Source: Cytophagales bacterium (lineage in GTDB: Bacteria; Bacteroidota; Bacteroidia; Cytophagales; MED-G16). Taken from it: 34,321 bases of DNA. A program made the translations under genes and the position numbers. Location of the stretch: the NCBI GenBank assembly GCA_029940715.1, contig JAPYTU010000008.1, positions 1 through 34,321 of the forward strand. Reading direction: 5' to 3'. Shown here in pieces: positions 13,474 through 22,897 of this stretch (its first letter is position 1; each line of letters starts with the position of its first letter). The notes beneath the pieces are model-generated. The model worked only from the letters and a program-made list of their open reading frames with translations. It did no database searches and had not been told where the DNA came from.

Positions 13474-13710
13474 ATGAAAGAAACAATTGATAAAGTAAGA
13501 AAACTGCTAAAACCTATAATTAGATTATCCATTGGTTTTGCAGCTACTGCTATTTTATTTCAATTAACCACAAATGTTAAATTATTTAATATGGATGTTG
13601 TAAATAATACATCTAAATTTATGAATGATATCGGTAATGAAACAGTTATGGGATTAATTTCAATATCTTTACTTTTAAATTTTCTTGGTAAAAAAATCAA
13701 ATTATATTAA
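13474..13710 (+). CDS. Small two-helix membrane protein of unknown function
   Basis: A 78-residue protein with a basic N-terminus (MKETIDKVRKLLKP). It has a first hydrophobic segment (about 16-32, IRLSIGFAATAILFQLT), a polar middle with FNMDVVNNTSKFMNDIGNE and a second hydrophobic segment (about 57-72, VMGLISISLLLNFLG), ending in basic KKIKLY. Size and two-segment layout parallel the preceding 71-residue protein, but the sequences are not obviously homologous. It begins 34 bases after the strong terminator and so needs its own promoter, which I cannot identify. Membrane location is inferred from hydrophobicity. Family not recognised. Confidence 0.6.
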   Translation: MKETIDKVRKLLKPIIRLSIGFAATAILFQLTTNVKLFNMDVVNNTSKFMNDIGNETVMGLISISLLLNFLGKKIKLY

Positions 13711-13773
13711 AAATTAATTTATTATAAAAAAAATATTTTACACTGAATAATAAATTTTAATATTGCACAGAAT

Positions 13774-14292
13774 ATGATAAAAAATTCTAATAAAACGATT
13801 TTAATTATAATTTTTTTATCAATTACTTACAGTTCTACAAACTTTTTATATGCTCAAGACACTTCTACAGAAAATAAAACGATAAACTTTAAAGAGTTAG
13901 AAGATCAAATTAATCTTTTATTTAAAGAAATAGATAAATTAAATAAAGATTTTAATTCAAAAATATCAAAACAATTAGAATCATTAATCAAAGAAAATAA
14001 AAATTATTTGAATCAATTAGAAAGTGAATATAAATTGAAGATTAAAGATGAATCATCTAAAATAGAATCATTAAAAAAATCTGTTGATGAAATATTAAAA
14101 ATTAAAAATGAAGAACTTAAAATAGTTGATAATAAAATTAAGGATATTGAAAAAAACATAAAAAATCTATCAAGTGATGAATATATTAAAGATTTAAGAA
14201 AAAATATTAAAAAAGAATTAGATGAATTTAGAAGTACTTTAATTAAATCTTTTGAAGAAAGCTTAAATATCAAAGTTGATACAATAAATTAA
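13774..14292 (+). CDS. Exported coiled-coil protein of unknown function
   Basis: A 172-residue protein with an N-terminal signal peptide (about 1-27, hydrophobic core ILIIIFLSITY, probable cleavage after LYA). The mature part is almost entirely charged heptads rich in Lys, Glu, Ile and Leu (about 38-165), predicting one long coiled coil, probably periplasmic. No catalytic motif or family is recognised. Its stop overlaps the start of the following PLP enzyme by one base (TAATG), so the two are translationally coupled although their roles seem unrelated. Coiled-coil composition makes similarity searches prone to false hits, so function should not be inferred from weak matches. Confidence 0.65.
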   Translation: MIKNSNKTILIIIFLSITYSSTNFLYAQDTSTENKTINFKELEDQINLLFKEIDKLNKDFNSKISKQLESLIKENKNYLNQLESEYKLKIKDESSKIESLKKSVDEILKIKNEELKIVDNKIKDIEKNIKNLSSDEYIKDLRKNIKKELDEFRSTLIKSFEESLNIKVDTIN

Positions 14293-15539
14293 TGACAAAA
14301 AAAAGAAAGCCTGAAAGTGAAATGATGTCATATGGATATGATCCTCATTTATCAGAAGGCGCTGCAAAAACACCATTATTTCAAACAAGTACTTTTGTTT
14401 TTAAAAATTCTGAAGAAGGGAAAGCTCATTTTCACATAGCCTATGGATTAAGAAAAAAAAGAAAAAATGAGAGTGTTTCTTTGGCATACTCTAGAATAAA
14501 TAATCCTAATGCTGAAATTGTAGAAGAAAGATTAAAAATTTGGGATAATGCAGAAGCTTGTGCTGTATTCCAAAGTGGAATGGCAGCCATTACAACTACT
14601 ATATTAGAGATTAGTAAACCTAACACCCTTATTATGCATTCTTCACCTTTATATGGTGGAACAGATCATTTTATAAAACGTGTACTTCCAAAATATGGAA
14701 TTAAATCAATGTATTTTGATTCTTTTGATACTATAGATAAAATTGTAAATAAAAAAAATATAAAATATCCTAATTTAAAAGTCAGCTTAGTATATATCGA
14801 GAGTCCTGCTAATCCAACAAACAGTCTAGTAGACATAAAAAAATCTAAAGAAATAGCTAACTATTTTTCAAACAAAAAATCTAAAACTTATTTAGCTATA
14901 GATAATACATTTATGGGACCAGTGTTTTCTCAACCCATTGATTTTGGTGCAGATCTTGTTTTATATTCAGCCACAAAATATATCGGTGGTCATAGTGATC
15001 TTGTAGCTGGTTCTGTTTGTGGAAATAAGTTATTGATTAATAGAATAAAAACAATGAGAGTTTTTTTAGGCAATATGGCTAATCCTTTTACTTGTTGGTT
15101 AATGTTAAGAAGTTTAGAAACATTAAAACTTAGAATGGAAAAATCTGCTGAAAATGCTAATAAAATAGCCATAGTTTTAAATAATCATAAAAAAATAAAA
15201 AAAGTACATTATTTAAATCTAATTCCTAAAAAATCTAATGAATATAAAATTTATAAAAGTCAATATTCATGTGGTGGAGGTATGATATCATTTGATATTA
15301 AAGGTGGAGAAAAAGAAGCATTTAAATTTTTAGATAATCTTAAATTAGTAAAACTTGCAGTAAGCTTAGGCGGAACTGAAAGTTTAGCATGTCACCCCTA
15401 CTCAATGACTCATGCTGATGTTAATAAAGAAACTAAAAAGTTATTTGGTTTTACTGAAGCTCTAGTTAGATTATCTATTGGTTTAGAAGATAGTGATGAT
15501 TTAATTGATGATATAAAAAATGCTTTAAAAAAAGTATAA
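14292..15539 (+). CDS. Cys/Met metabolism PLP-dependent enzyme (cystathionine gamma-synthase/lyase family)
   Basis: A 415-residue fold-type-I PLP enzyme of the trans-sulfuration family. PLP would be bound to Lys229 in YSATKYIGGHSD, and other family marks are QSGMAAI, SPLYGGTDHF, YIESPANPT, AIDNTF and LGGTESLACHP. Members make or break cystathionine, or cleave methionine or homocysteine. The Cys typical of methionine gamma-lyase in the LYGCT loop is Gly here (LYGGT), so that activity is less likely, and cystathionine synthase/lyase or O-acylhomoserine chemistry remains open. Residues about 47-65 form a Lys/Arg-rich insertion (GLRKKRKNES). It overlaps the upstream coiled-coil gene by one base and ends one base from the stop of the convergent asnB gene. 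Confidence 0.9.
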   Translation: MTKKRKPESEMMSYGYDPHLSEGAAKTPLFQTSTFVFKNSEEGKAHFHIAYGLRKKRKNESVSLAYSRINNPNAEIVEERLKIWDNAEACAVFQSGMAAITTTILEISKPNTLIMHSSPLYGGTDHFIKRVLPKYGIKSMYFDSFDTIDKIVNKKNIKYPNLKVSLVYIESPANPTNSLVDIKKSKEIANYFSNKKSKTYLAIDNTFMGPVFSQPIDFGADLVLYSATKYIGGHSDLVAGSVCGNKLLINRIKTMRVFLGNMANPFTCWLMLRSLETLKLRMEKSAENANKIAIVLNNHKKIKKVHYLNLIPKKSNEYKIYKSQYSCGGGMISFDIKGGEKEAFKFLDNLKLVKLAVSLGGTESLACHPYSMTHADVNKETKKLFGFTEALVRLSIGLEDSDDLIDDIKNALKKV

Positions 15540-15540
15540 A

Positions 15541-17208
15541 TCAATAAGAGTCTTTATGTACATTTTTTATAGATCTACCAGATGGATCATTCATTTTAGA
15601 AAAATTTTTGTCCCATTTTAAGGCTTCTTCGGTGCTACATGCTATTGATTTACTAGATGGAACACATTTAACTGAACATTCATCAGGATAATGTTTATTA
15701 AAAATCATCCTATAATAAAATTCTTCTTTTGACTGCGGTGTGTTTATAGGATAAAGTTTTTTCCTATTATTAAAATCAAAATCTGAAATATTATTATTTG
15801 TAAATTCTTTCAAACTGTTAATCCATGAATATCCAACTCCATCAGAAAATTGCTCTTTCTGTCTCCACAATATCTCATCAGGTAAATCTCTTTTAAATGC
15901 TTCTCGTAAAATTGATTTTTCGATTTTATTAGGCTTTACCATTTTATCTTTTGGATTAACATTCATGGAAATATCTAAAAAATCTACATCTAAAAAAGGA
16001 ACCCTCCCCTCAACTCCCCAAGCAGCCAAAGATTTATTTGCTCTTAAACAATCATAAAGATGTAATTTGTTAATTTTTCTAATAGTTTCATTATGAAATT
16101 CTTCAGCATTAGGAGCCTTATGAAAGTATAAATAACCACCAAAAATTTCATCTGCTCCTTCTCCAGACAAGACCATTTTTATTCCCATTGATTTTATATA
16201 TCTAGCCATTAAATACATAGGTGTAGAAGCTCTAACCGTAGTAACATCATAAGTTTCTATATAATATATTACATCATTAATTGAATCAATAGCTTCTTGT
16301 ATAGTAAAAACTATTTCGTGATGTATAGTTTTTAAATATTGTGAAACTTTTCTTGAAGCTATTAAATCAGGTGAATTTCTTAACCCTATGGCAAAAGAAT
16401 GTATTTGAGGCCACCATGCATCATTTTTATTATTACTCTCTATTCTTTTTTTTGAAAATTTCTTTACTATAGAAGCAATTATTGATGAATCAAGACCTCC
16501 AGATAGTAGTATCCCAAATGGAACATCAGACATTAGCTGTCTTTTTACAGAATCTTCAAGGGATTTTTTTATATTTTTTACTACTGTTTTGTTTTCAGAC
16601 ACATTATCATAACTCATCCATGATTTAGAATAATATTTAACTGGATACTTTAATTTTTCATTCATATATGAGCCTGGAGGAAATTCCTTTATATCACTAC
16701 ATATACCTACCAAGCATTTCATCTCTGAAGCAAATAATAAATTCCCATATTTATCTGATCCCATATAAAGAGGCATGACTCCAATAGGATCTCTAGCTAC
16801 TAAAATTGAATTTTTATCTTTATCATAAAGAACAAATGAAAAAATCCCATTAATATCATTTAAAAAATCGACTGATTTGTTTTTATATAGGGATAAAATA
16901 ACTTCACAATCTGAATTTGTTTGATAATCATATTTTATTGATTTATCATTTTTAATACTTAAATGGTTATATATTTCACCATTTATTGTTAAAACCAAAT
17001 TCTTGTCTGATGATAAAATTGGTTGACCTCCAGATTTAATGTCTACAATTGCCAATCTTTCATGAGCTAATATTGCATTCTCTGATTTATAAATACCTGA
17101 CCAATCAGGACCTCTATGTCTAACTTTTTTTATTATATCTAAAGACATTGATCTAATATTATTATTTAAATATTTGTCTTTGTTGTAAATTGCAAGAATA
17201 CCACACAT
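15541..17208 (-). CDS. asnB: Asparagine synthase (glutamine-hydrolysing)
   Basis: A 555-residue class-II glutamine amidotransferase, close to the 554 residues of Escherichia coli AsnB. It forms asparagine from aspartate, ATP and glutamine-derived ammonia. Cys2 after removal of Met (MCGILAIYN) is the amidotransferase nucleophile, RHRGPDWSG and NGEIYNH follow, and the synthetase half has the PP-loop motif LLSGGLDSSI near 232-241 and GEGADEIFGGY. The C-terminus (GRSIKNVHKDSY) is normal, so the gene is intact. It is transcribed alone, convergent with the PLP enzyme gene (one base between stops) and divergent from the gamma-glutamyltransferase gene 54 bases away. Confidence 0.95.
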   Translation of the reverse strand: MCGILAIYNKDKYLNNNIRSMSLDIIKKVRHRGPDWSGIYKSENAILAHERLAIVDIKSGGQPILSSDKNLVLTINGEIYNHLSIKNDKSIKYDYQTNSDCEVILSLYKNKSVDFLNDINGIFSFVLYDKDKNSILVARDPIGVMPLYMGSDKYGNLLFASEMKCLVGICSDIKEFPPGSYMNEKLKYPVKYYSKSWMSYDNVSENKTVVKNIKKSLEDSVKRQLMSDVPFGILLSGGLDSSIIASIVKKFSKKRIESNNKNDAWWPQIHSFAIGLRNSPDLIASRKVSQYLKTIHHEIVFTIQEAIDSINDVIYYIETYDVTTVRASTPMYLMARYIKSMGIKMVLSGEGADEIFGGYLYFHKAPNAEEFHNETIRKINKLHLYDCLRANKSLAAWGVEGRVPFLDVDFLDISMNVNPKDKMVKPNKIEKSILREAFKRDLPDEILWRQKEQFSDGVGYSWINSLKEFTNNNISDFDFNNRKKLYPINTPQSKEEFYYRMIFNKHYPDECSVKCVPSSKSIACSTEEALKWDKNFSKMNDPSGRSIKNVHKDSY

Positions 17209-17262
17209 ATAATTATAAATAAGAACGCAATATAATTTCTAAATTTATATCAAAAAAAAAAT

Positions 17263-19041
17263 ATGAAAATTTTAAATAGGAATCGGATACATATATATTA
17301 TAAATATTTTCTAAAAATAGTAGCAATTATATTATTATTCCCATTTTATTCATGTGAAAAAATAAAAAATAAAAATAAAAAAGTTTTATCTGATTCTGCT
17401 ATGGTTTCATCAGCCCATTCAATTTCTTCAAAAGTTGGTATTGATATTTTAAAACAAGGTGGAAATGCTTTTGATGCTGCAGTAGCAATCCAATTTGCAC
17501 TTTCAGTTGTTTATCCGAATGCAGGCAATATAGGTGGAGGAGGTTTTGTCGTTTACAGATTAAATAGCGGAGAAATTGGCTCTTTAGATTTTAGAGAAAA
17601 AGCTCCTTTTTTATCATCAAAAAACATGTATTTATATAATAAAAATGATTCTATATTAATTAATTATGAATTAAAAAATAATGATTTAAATGAAATGATT
17701 GTTGATGTAAATAAAAGTAAAATCGGTCATTTAGCATCTGGAATTCCAGGTACAGTAGATGGAATGGTTAAGCTTCATGAAAAGTTTGGTATTTTAGATT
17801 GGGAAAAACTCTTAAATCCATCAATAAAACTAGCTAGAGATGGTTATCAACTTACAACAGCACAATCAAATAGTTTAAATAGTACTAAAGATTTATTTCT
17901 TAAAGTAAATAAAAAATCTATTCCTTTTGTAAAAAATAATAGGTGGAAAACAAATGACACATTAGTACAAAGTAATTTATCTCTAACACTAAATAGAATA
18001 AAAAATCAAAAAAGAGATGGCTTTTATTCTGGAATTACTGCAAAATTATTACTTAAGGAAATGAATAAAGGCAAAGGGATATTTACTCAGGGTGATCTCG
18101 ATAAATATTCTTCAATATGGAGAAAACCTATTGTTGGATATTATAAAAACCATAAAATTATTTCTATGGGACCTCCTTCTAGTGGTGGAATTGCATTAGT
18201 CCAATTACTAAAAGGTATTGAAAAATACAATATAAAAAGTTATGGTTTTAATAGCTTAAAAACTATAAATGTAATGGCTGAACTTGAAAGTAGAGTTTAT
18301 GCAGATAGAGCAACTCATTTAGGTGACCCTGATTTTTACAAAGTCCCTGTTGAAAAATTAATTAATAGTAATTATTTAGAAAACAAATTCAAAAATATTA
18401 ATCCATTAAAAAAAACACCTTCAAATGAAATTAAAGAAGGTTCAATTACTTATAATGAGAGTAACGAGACCACACATTTCTCTGTTGTAGATAAATTTGG
18501 AAATGCTGTTTCTATTACTACAACTTTAAATGGATCTTATGGATCTAAAGTTGTTGTTGGTGGTGCTGGTTTTTTATTAAATAATGAAATGGATGATTTT
18601 AGTGTAAAACCCGGATTTCCAAATATGTTTGGATTAATTGGTGGTAAAGCAAATTCAATTGAACCTGGTAAAAGAATGCTTTCATCAATGACTCCTACAA
18701 TAATTGAAAAAAATAATAATTTATTTATGGTATTAGGAACTCCCGGTGGATCAACCATTATAACTTCTGTATTTCAAACTATATTAAATGTTATTGATTA
18801 TGAAATGACTATGCAAGAAGCAGTAGATGCAAAAAAAATACATCATCAGTGGGTTCCAGATATATTATATGTTGAAAAAAATTCTATAAGCAATGAAACT
18901 AAGAAACAATTAATATCTATAGGTCATAAAATTAATGAAAGAGGTACTATTGGAAGAATGGATTGTATATTAATTAATTCAGATAATAAATTAGAGGGTG
19001 GATCTGATAAAAGAGGAGATAATATAGCTATAGGATATTAA
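17263..19041 (+). CDS. ggt: Gamma-glutamyltransferase (lipoprotein-type signal)
   Basis: A 592-residue Ntn-hydrolase precursor that cleaves gamma-glutamyl bonds of glutathione and related compounds outside the cytoplasm. The N-terminus has a long signal with lipobox-like FYSC (Cys31), unlike the soluble periplasmic enzyme of E. coli, suggesting membrane anchoring. The large subunit carries GGNAFDAAVA and NIGGGGF. The autocatalytic cleavage site precedes Thr403 in ETTHFSVVD, which becomes the nucleophile of the small subunit. The latter contains NNEMDDFS, SSMTPTI and GTPGGSTI. All catalytic segments are present. An internal start would remove the signal, so 17263 is preferred. Recycling of cysteine and glutamate from peptides fits its position beside the Cys/Met enzyme and asnB, but this is only an association. 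Confidence 0.94.
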   Translation: MKILNRNRIHIYYKYFLKIVAIILLFPFYSCEKIKNKNKKVLSDSAMVSSAHSISSKVGIDILKQGGNAFDAAVAIQFALSVVYPNAGNIGGGGFVVYRLNSGEIGSLDFREKAPFLSSKNMYLYNKNDSILINYELKNNDLNEMIVDVNKSKIGHLASGIPGTVDGMVKLHEKFGILDWEKLLNPSIKLARDGYQLTTAQSNSLNSTKDLFLKVNKKSIPFVKNNRWKTNDTLVQSNLSLTLNRIKNQKRDGFYSGITAKLLLKEMNKGKGIFTQGDLDKYSSIWRKPIVGYYKNHKIISMGPPSSGGIALVQLLKGIEKYNIKSYGFNSLKTINVMAELESRVYADRATHLGDPDFYKVPVEKLINSNYLENKFKNINPLKKTPSNEIKEGSITYNESNETTHFSVVDKFGNAVSITTTLNGSYGSKVVVGGAGFLLNNEMDDFSVKPGFPNMFGLIGGKANSIEPGKRMLSSMTPTIIEKNNNLFMVLGTPGGSTIITSVFQTILNVIDYEMTMQEAVDAKKIHHQWVPDILYVEKNSISNETKKQLISIGHKINERGTIGRMDCILINSDNKLEGGSDKRGDNIAIGY

Positions 19042-19049
19042 AGATATCC

Positions 19050-20339
19050 TTAAACATCATCTATTTCTTTATTTGAATACTTGTTTGTTAGACTGGCAAA
19101 TTTTATTGAAGCCAATAATCCAAAAATAGAAAATAGAACTAAAATTGTGAATACGTACTGATGACCAAGTAATCCAGGATATCTGTCTAAAAGATAGCCA
19201 ATGATTGGGGTTGCAAAAATATCAGGAGTATATCCAACAACAGAAATCAAACCAACAGCTGTACCTGTTAATATAAGGGGGATACGACCTTCTTGCATAA
19301 TAGAGAAATATAAAGCGCGAATAGCATATGTTCCAGTAGCAACAATGATTAATGAAAAGTAAAAAACAAAATTCATATTTAATTGAACCATTCCAAATGC
19401 AAACATTGATGACCCTATTAACATTGTAATAAAACCAATAATAATCAAATAAATGTAACTTGTTTTATCTGCTATTAAGGCAATTATTACACAAACTAAT
19501 GGTCTAAGGTATAATTGTAATGACCCAATATTTGCAGCCTGTATGTGATCGAATAGCATAACTTCAGAAGCATATAAAGAGTAAATATCTGTAACCTTAT
19601 ATCCCATATATGCGGAAATTATAATAATCATTATAAGCCATACCGATTGAATTTTTAAAACCGTTTTAATATTAGAATATGAATTTAACGAGTTTGTTTT
19701 TTTAAGTTCGTCTTTCTGATCCTTTTCCATAAAAAAGAGCACTAAAAATCCTGTTAAAAACACCATAAATGATGAAAATAAAATGACATATCTAAATGCT
19801 TCTTTACGCTCAATTAAATTTGCAGATTCAATATCGTTTGTCAAAAAAGTTGAAAAAATTAACACTCCTAAACTCCCCATTGAGGCAGCAACTAACCCTC
19901 TTCCTCCATCTAAAAATGCAAAAGCTTTCCCCTGATTTTTGGATCCTCCCCATACACGGGTAGCTTTTATCATAGCTCCCCAAAATAAAAACACAGTTGT
20001 AAAGCCCCAATAACCATATAAAATTTTTAAAATAAAGTAGGATGGGTAACTTGCTAAAACTACCCCACCTAAAGCTGTAAAAAAAAGTGAAACCGTTATT
20101 AATTTCTTAGGTTGAAACCTGTCTGAAATTACACCCCCATATACATAAGATAGCAATGCCATAGTTCCATATACGGAAAACAAACTTCCTAGCTGAAGAT
20201 TATTTAAATTGAATACTTCCAGGAATGTAGGTCTAAACACTCTAGGCAAAACATATGGTAATAAAAAAATTAATTCTCCAGAAAGTATTAATAGAGTTAT
20301 ACTTAAAAAAGAACCCTTTTTAAGTAGAGGATCTTTCAA
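19050..20339 (-). CDS. MFS transporter
   Basis: A 429-residue major facilitator superfamily permease with about 12 hydrophobic segments in two halves separated by a charged loop (FFMEKDQKDELKKTNSLN, near 203-220). The loop between TM2 and TM3 has a motif-A-like GGVISDRFQPKK. TM4-5 contains GGSKNQGKAFAFLDGGRG, a block seen in members near the organophosphate/hexuronate type, but the substrate cannot be assigned. It faces the gamma-glutamyltransferase gene tail to tail, 8 bases apart. Its upstream region (20340-20541) is a 200-base spacer. No regulator is adjacent. Confidence 0.9.
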   Translation of the reverse strand: MKDPLLKKGSFLSITLLILSGELIFLLPYVLPRVFRPTFLEVFNLNNLQLGSLFSVYGTMALLSYVYGGVISDRFQPKKLITVSLFFTALGGVVLASYPSYFILKILYGYWGFTTVFLFWGAMIKATRVWGGSKNQGKAFAFLDGGRGLVAASMGSLGVLIFSTFLTNDIESANLIERKEAFRYVILFSSFMVFLTGFLVLFFMEKDQKDELKKTNSLNSYSNIKTVLKIQSVWLIMIIIISAYMGYKVTDIYSLYASEVMLFDHIQAANIGSLQLYLRPLVCVIIALIADKTSYIYLIIIGFITMLIGSSMFAFGMVQLNMNFVFYFSLIIVATGTYAIRALYFSIMQEGRIPLILTGTAVGLISVVGYTPDIFATPIIGYLLDRYPGLLGHQYVFTILVLFSIFGLLASIKFASLTNKYSNKEIDDV

Positions 20340-20541
20340 TTTAATTTTTATTGATTTTTTACAATATACATCAATTTAAAAGGATTAGAAGTGGCTGAAT
20401 TAAAAGAAGAAGATATGCTTAAAAATTTTCTTAACTCTAACCTCACTCCTTTTCTTTAATTGAAAAAAGATTGATTAATCAAAAACTGCTTGTGCTCTAA
20501 TTCTATGGTTTCTCTCTTTAATAAATTTCATTAAATAATTT
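20340..20541. other. Intergenic region with unexplained short frames
   Basis: It separates the MFS gene from the OmpA gene. On the plus strand an open frame from 20355 ends at TAA 20457-20459 and includes a possible GTG start at 20391 (VAELKEEDMLKNFLN...). On the minus strand, 20531-20475 encodes 18 codons (MKFIKERNHRIRAQAVFD). Both have unusually protein-like composition for AT-rich spacer and may be remnants of genes, but neither is identified. Confidence 0.35.
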
Positions 20542-21984
20542 CTATTTATCTATTATTAAAATTTCTACTCTCCTATTCAATCTTTTTGTTTCTTCAGAAC
20601 TATTGCTGAATCTAGGTTTTAATGAACCATATCCTTTAGTTTTAATTCTTTTTTTATTTATTCCATTCTTTATAAGATAATCTCTAATAACATTTGCTCT
20701 TTTTTCAGATAATTTTAAATTCTCAGTGAAATCACCCGAATTATCTGTGTGACCTTCTATTAAAACAGAAATATTTTTTTCATTATTAAATATATGTAAT
20801 ATGTTATTTAAGTTTTTTTGAGATAATTGCAATATCTCATAGGATGATCTTTTAAAAAGTATATTATCTAATACTAAACGTGAATTATTTTTTATTTCCT
20901 TCAAGTTAAGAGCTACTTTTTTATTTTCGTTTATACTAATTAAAGTATCTAATTGAAAGAAATTTTTTATTTTAAAAGTAAATATTAAATTTTCATTTTT
21001 TTTATAATTATAAATTAATGATTTAGTATTTATTTTAAAAAAATCAATTAAACTGGAATCACTATAAATATATAAATCCCCACTAATATCCTCAGTATTA
21101 TTTATAGAAAAACTAATTTGAAATTTATCGTCTTTATTTACTCTTCTAAGCAACTTTAAATTAGAATAACCTAAACTATTATATTCTTCAGAAATTATAA
21201 AATTTTTATTATTTGAATTGTATGAAATAAATTTTTCCGAAGCATTTGAATTAAATTTATCTATAAGAATAGGTTCAGACCATTTACTATAATTATCATC
21301 TAAATTAACAGAATAATAAAAGTTAAAACTACCATATATACTTGGTCTATTTGATGAGAAAATTAATGTGTCATCATTTAATATAAAAGGAGAAATTTCT
21401 TGGTATTTTGAATTAATAATCGATCCAATATTTTTTAGTCTACTCCATGAAGATGAGTCTATTTTTTTTGATATATAAATATCTTCTACGCCATAAGAAC
21501 CATAACTTTCTATTCCTAAAAAGATTATATTATTATATATTGAACCAGAGATTAAATCAAAAAAAGGATTAAAACCAACTATAGAAGATTCATTTAATAC
21601 TTTTATATTATTAACATTAGTATTATAATATTTAATTAAACCTTCAGTAAAAACAACAAGTTTATCATCTTCAATACCTAAAAGTATATCATTATTAGTT
21701 GAATTTACTTTATTTAAATTGTTAGGTTTTTGCCATTTACCAGAAGTACTAATACTATACCAAACATCATTTTTATCATTAATACCACCTACGTTTTTAG
21801 AGTTAAAAGAACTATTAAAAAAAATTATTGAACCTTTATTATTTATATAACCTATATTTTCATTTGACTTTAAATTGATATTAATTAAAGAATCTATCTG
21901 ATATTGTTTTTCAAAAGATTGCGATAATAATTCACTATTAAATATGAAAATGATTATAAAAAAATAAATGTTCTTAATATTCAT
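20542..21984 (-). CDS. OmpA family protein with PD40-like repeats
   Basis: A 480-residue exported protein with a signal peptide (about 1-21, IYFFIIIFIFNSELLSQ). Residues about 60-260 form a beta-propeller-like region with PD40-type blades (DDTLIFSSNRPSIYGSFNFYYS), followed by a beta-rich linker (about 285-365). The C-terminus is an OmpA domain (about 370-480) with GHTDNSGDFTENLKLSEKRA and KTKGYGSLKPRFSN...RLNRRVEILI, which binds peptidoglycan. Related PD40-OmpA proteins in Bacteroidota include the type 9 secretion component PorE, but a TPR region is missing here, so that role is not claimed. The start overlaps the end of the hydroxyacid dehydrogenase gene by 11 bases, so it is last in a tight operon. 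Confidence 0.88.
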   Translation of the reverse strand: MNIKNIYFFIIIFIFNSELLSQSFEKQYQIDSLININLKSNENIGYINNKGSIIFFNSSFNSKNVGGINDKNDVWYSISTSGKWQKPNNLNKVNSTNNDILLGIEDDKLVVFTEGLIKYYNTNVNNIKVLNESSIVGFNPFFDLISGSIYNNIIFLGIESYGSYGVEDIYISKKIDSSSWSRLKNIGSIINSKYQEISPFILNDDTLIFSSNRPSIYGSFNFYYSVNLDDNYSKWSEPILIDKFNSNASEKFISYNSNNKNFIISEEYNSLGYSNLKLLRRVNKDDKFQISFSINNTEDISGDLYIYSDSSLIDFFKINTKSLIYNYKKNENLIFTFKIKNFFQLDTLISINENKKVALNLKEIKNNSRLVLDNILFKRSSYEILQLSQKNLNNILHIFNNEKNISVLIEGHTDNSGDFTENLKLSEKRANVIRDYLIKNGINKKRIKTKGYGSLKPRFSNSSEETKRLNRRVEILIIDK

Positions 21985-22897
21985 TTTCTAAATTAATTAG
22001 ATTTCTTAATTCAATATTTTTAATCATTCTATTATAATTATCTAAAATTTGTGGAACCGCAGCTTCCTCATTTGTAATACTTGCAATATGAGGTGTTATT
22101 TCTATTTTATCATTTCTCCATATTTTGTTATTTTTAGGAAGTGGCTCTGTTTCAAAAACGTCTAAAAAAGCTCCTGATAGTTTACCAATTTCAATAGCCT
22201 TTAAAATATCTTTTTCATTTTGAACTTTACCTCTTGATACATTAATTAAATATGTTTCATCATTTAATTTATTAAATAATTTTATGTTTAATAGATTTTT
22301 TGTTTTTGACGTGTAAGGAACAGTGCATACTAAAACATTAATTTTATTTAAAAATTGATCTAAATTATCACCATGATATAATTTTATATCACTATGTTCT
22401 TTTTTATTTAAACTATAACCATAAACATTAAAACCTAAATTTTTTAATTTTATTCCAGCATCAGAACCTAAAGATCCAAACCCTAAAATTCCAATATTAA
22501 TATCAATTTCAGGTATACTGTTATGATCCCAAATTTTATTCTTCTTATCACTTTGATATTTAATTAGCCTTTTATGATAAAACAAAACAGCCATTATAAT
22601 ATAACTAGACATTGAAAATGATAGTTTTTCATCAGAAATCCTACAAATTGGAATATTTTCAGGTAACGAAGGATCTGATAATATATGATCAACTCCTGCT
22701 CCCATTGAATGAATAAGTTTTAAATTTTTAAACTTATTTAATAATCCATGAGGTTGATTCCATAGAGCTACGCAATCAATTTTATCATAGTCTAAAACAT
22801 TAGGCCATATTACTATTGAATCTTTAGAGATTAATTTATTAAATACAGTTACCCAATTATCAACTATATTATTTGGTGCTATTATTAATATTTTCAT
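21974..22897 (-). CDS. D-2-hydroxyacid dehydrogenase (glyoxylate/hydroxypyruvate reductase type)
   Basis: A 307-residue NAD(P)-dependent dehydrogenase that reduces 2-ketoacids such as glyoxylate or hydroxypyruvate. The Rossmann motif is GILGFGSLGSDAG (about 136-148). The catalytic residues are visible: Arg in NVSRGKVQNE (near 219), Glu in DVFETEPLP (near 249) and His in TPHIAS (near 268). The N-terminal LWNQPHG and SMGAGVDHI segments are typical of the GhrA branch, and the length of about 310 matches. It overlaps the upstream SSS symporter gene by 29 bases and the downstream OmpA gene by 11 bases, which argues for one polycistronic message. Substrate specificity is not provable from sequence. 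Confidence 0.9.
   Translation of the reverse strand: MKILIIAPNNIVDNWVTVFNKLISKDSIVIWPNVLDYDKIDCVALWNQPHGLLNKFKNLKLIHSMGAGVDHILSDPSLPENIPICRISDEKLSFSMSSYIIMAVLFYHKRLIKYQSDKKNKIWDHNSIPEIDINIGILGFGSLGSDAGIKLKNLGFNVYGYSLNKKEHSDIKLYHGDNLDQFLNKINVLVCTVPYTSKTKNLLNIKLFNKLNDETYLINVSRGKVQNEKDILKAIEIGKLSGAFLDVFETEPLPKNNKIWRNDKIEITPHIASITNEEAAVPQILDNYNRMIKNIELRNLINLENEY

Noticed and set aside
14625-14660. Methionine gamma-lyase assignment for the PLP enzyme
   Set aside because: The loop that carries the characteristic Cys in that enzyme reads LYGGT here, so only the broader family is claimed.
20542-21984. Type 9 secretion component PorE
   Set aside because: PD40-like and OmpA parts are present, but the TPR part expected for PorE is not, and no secretion genes are adjacent.
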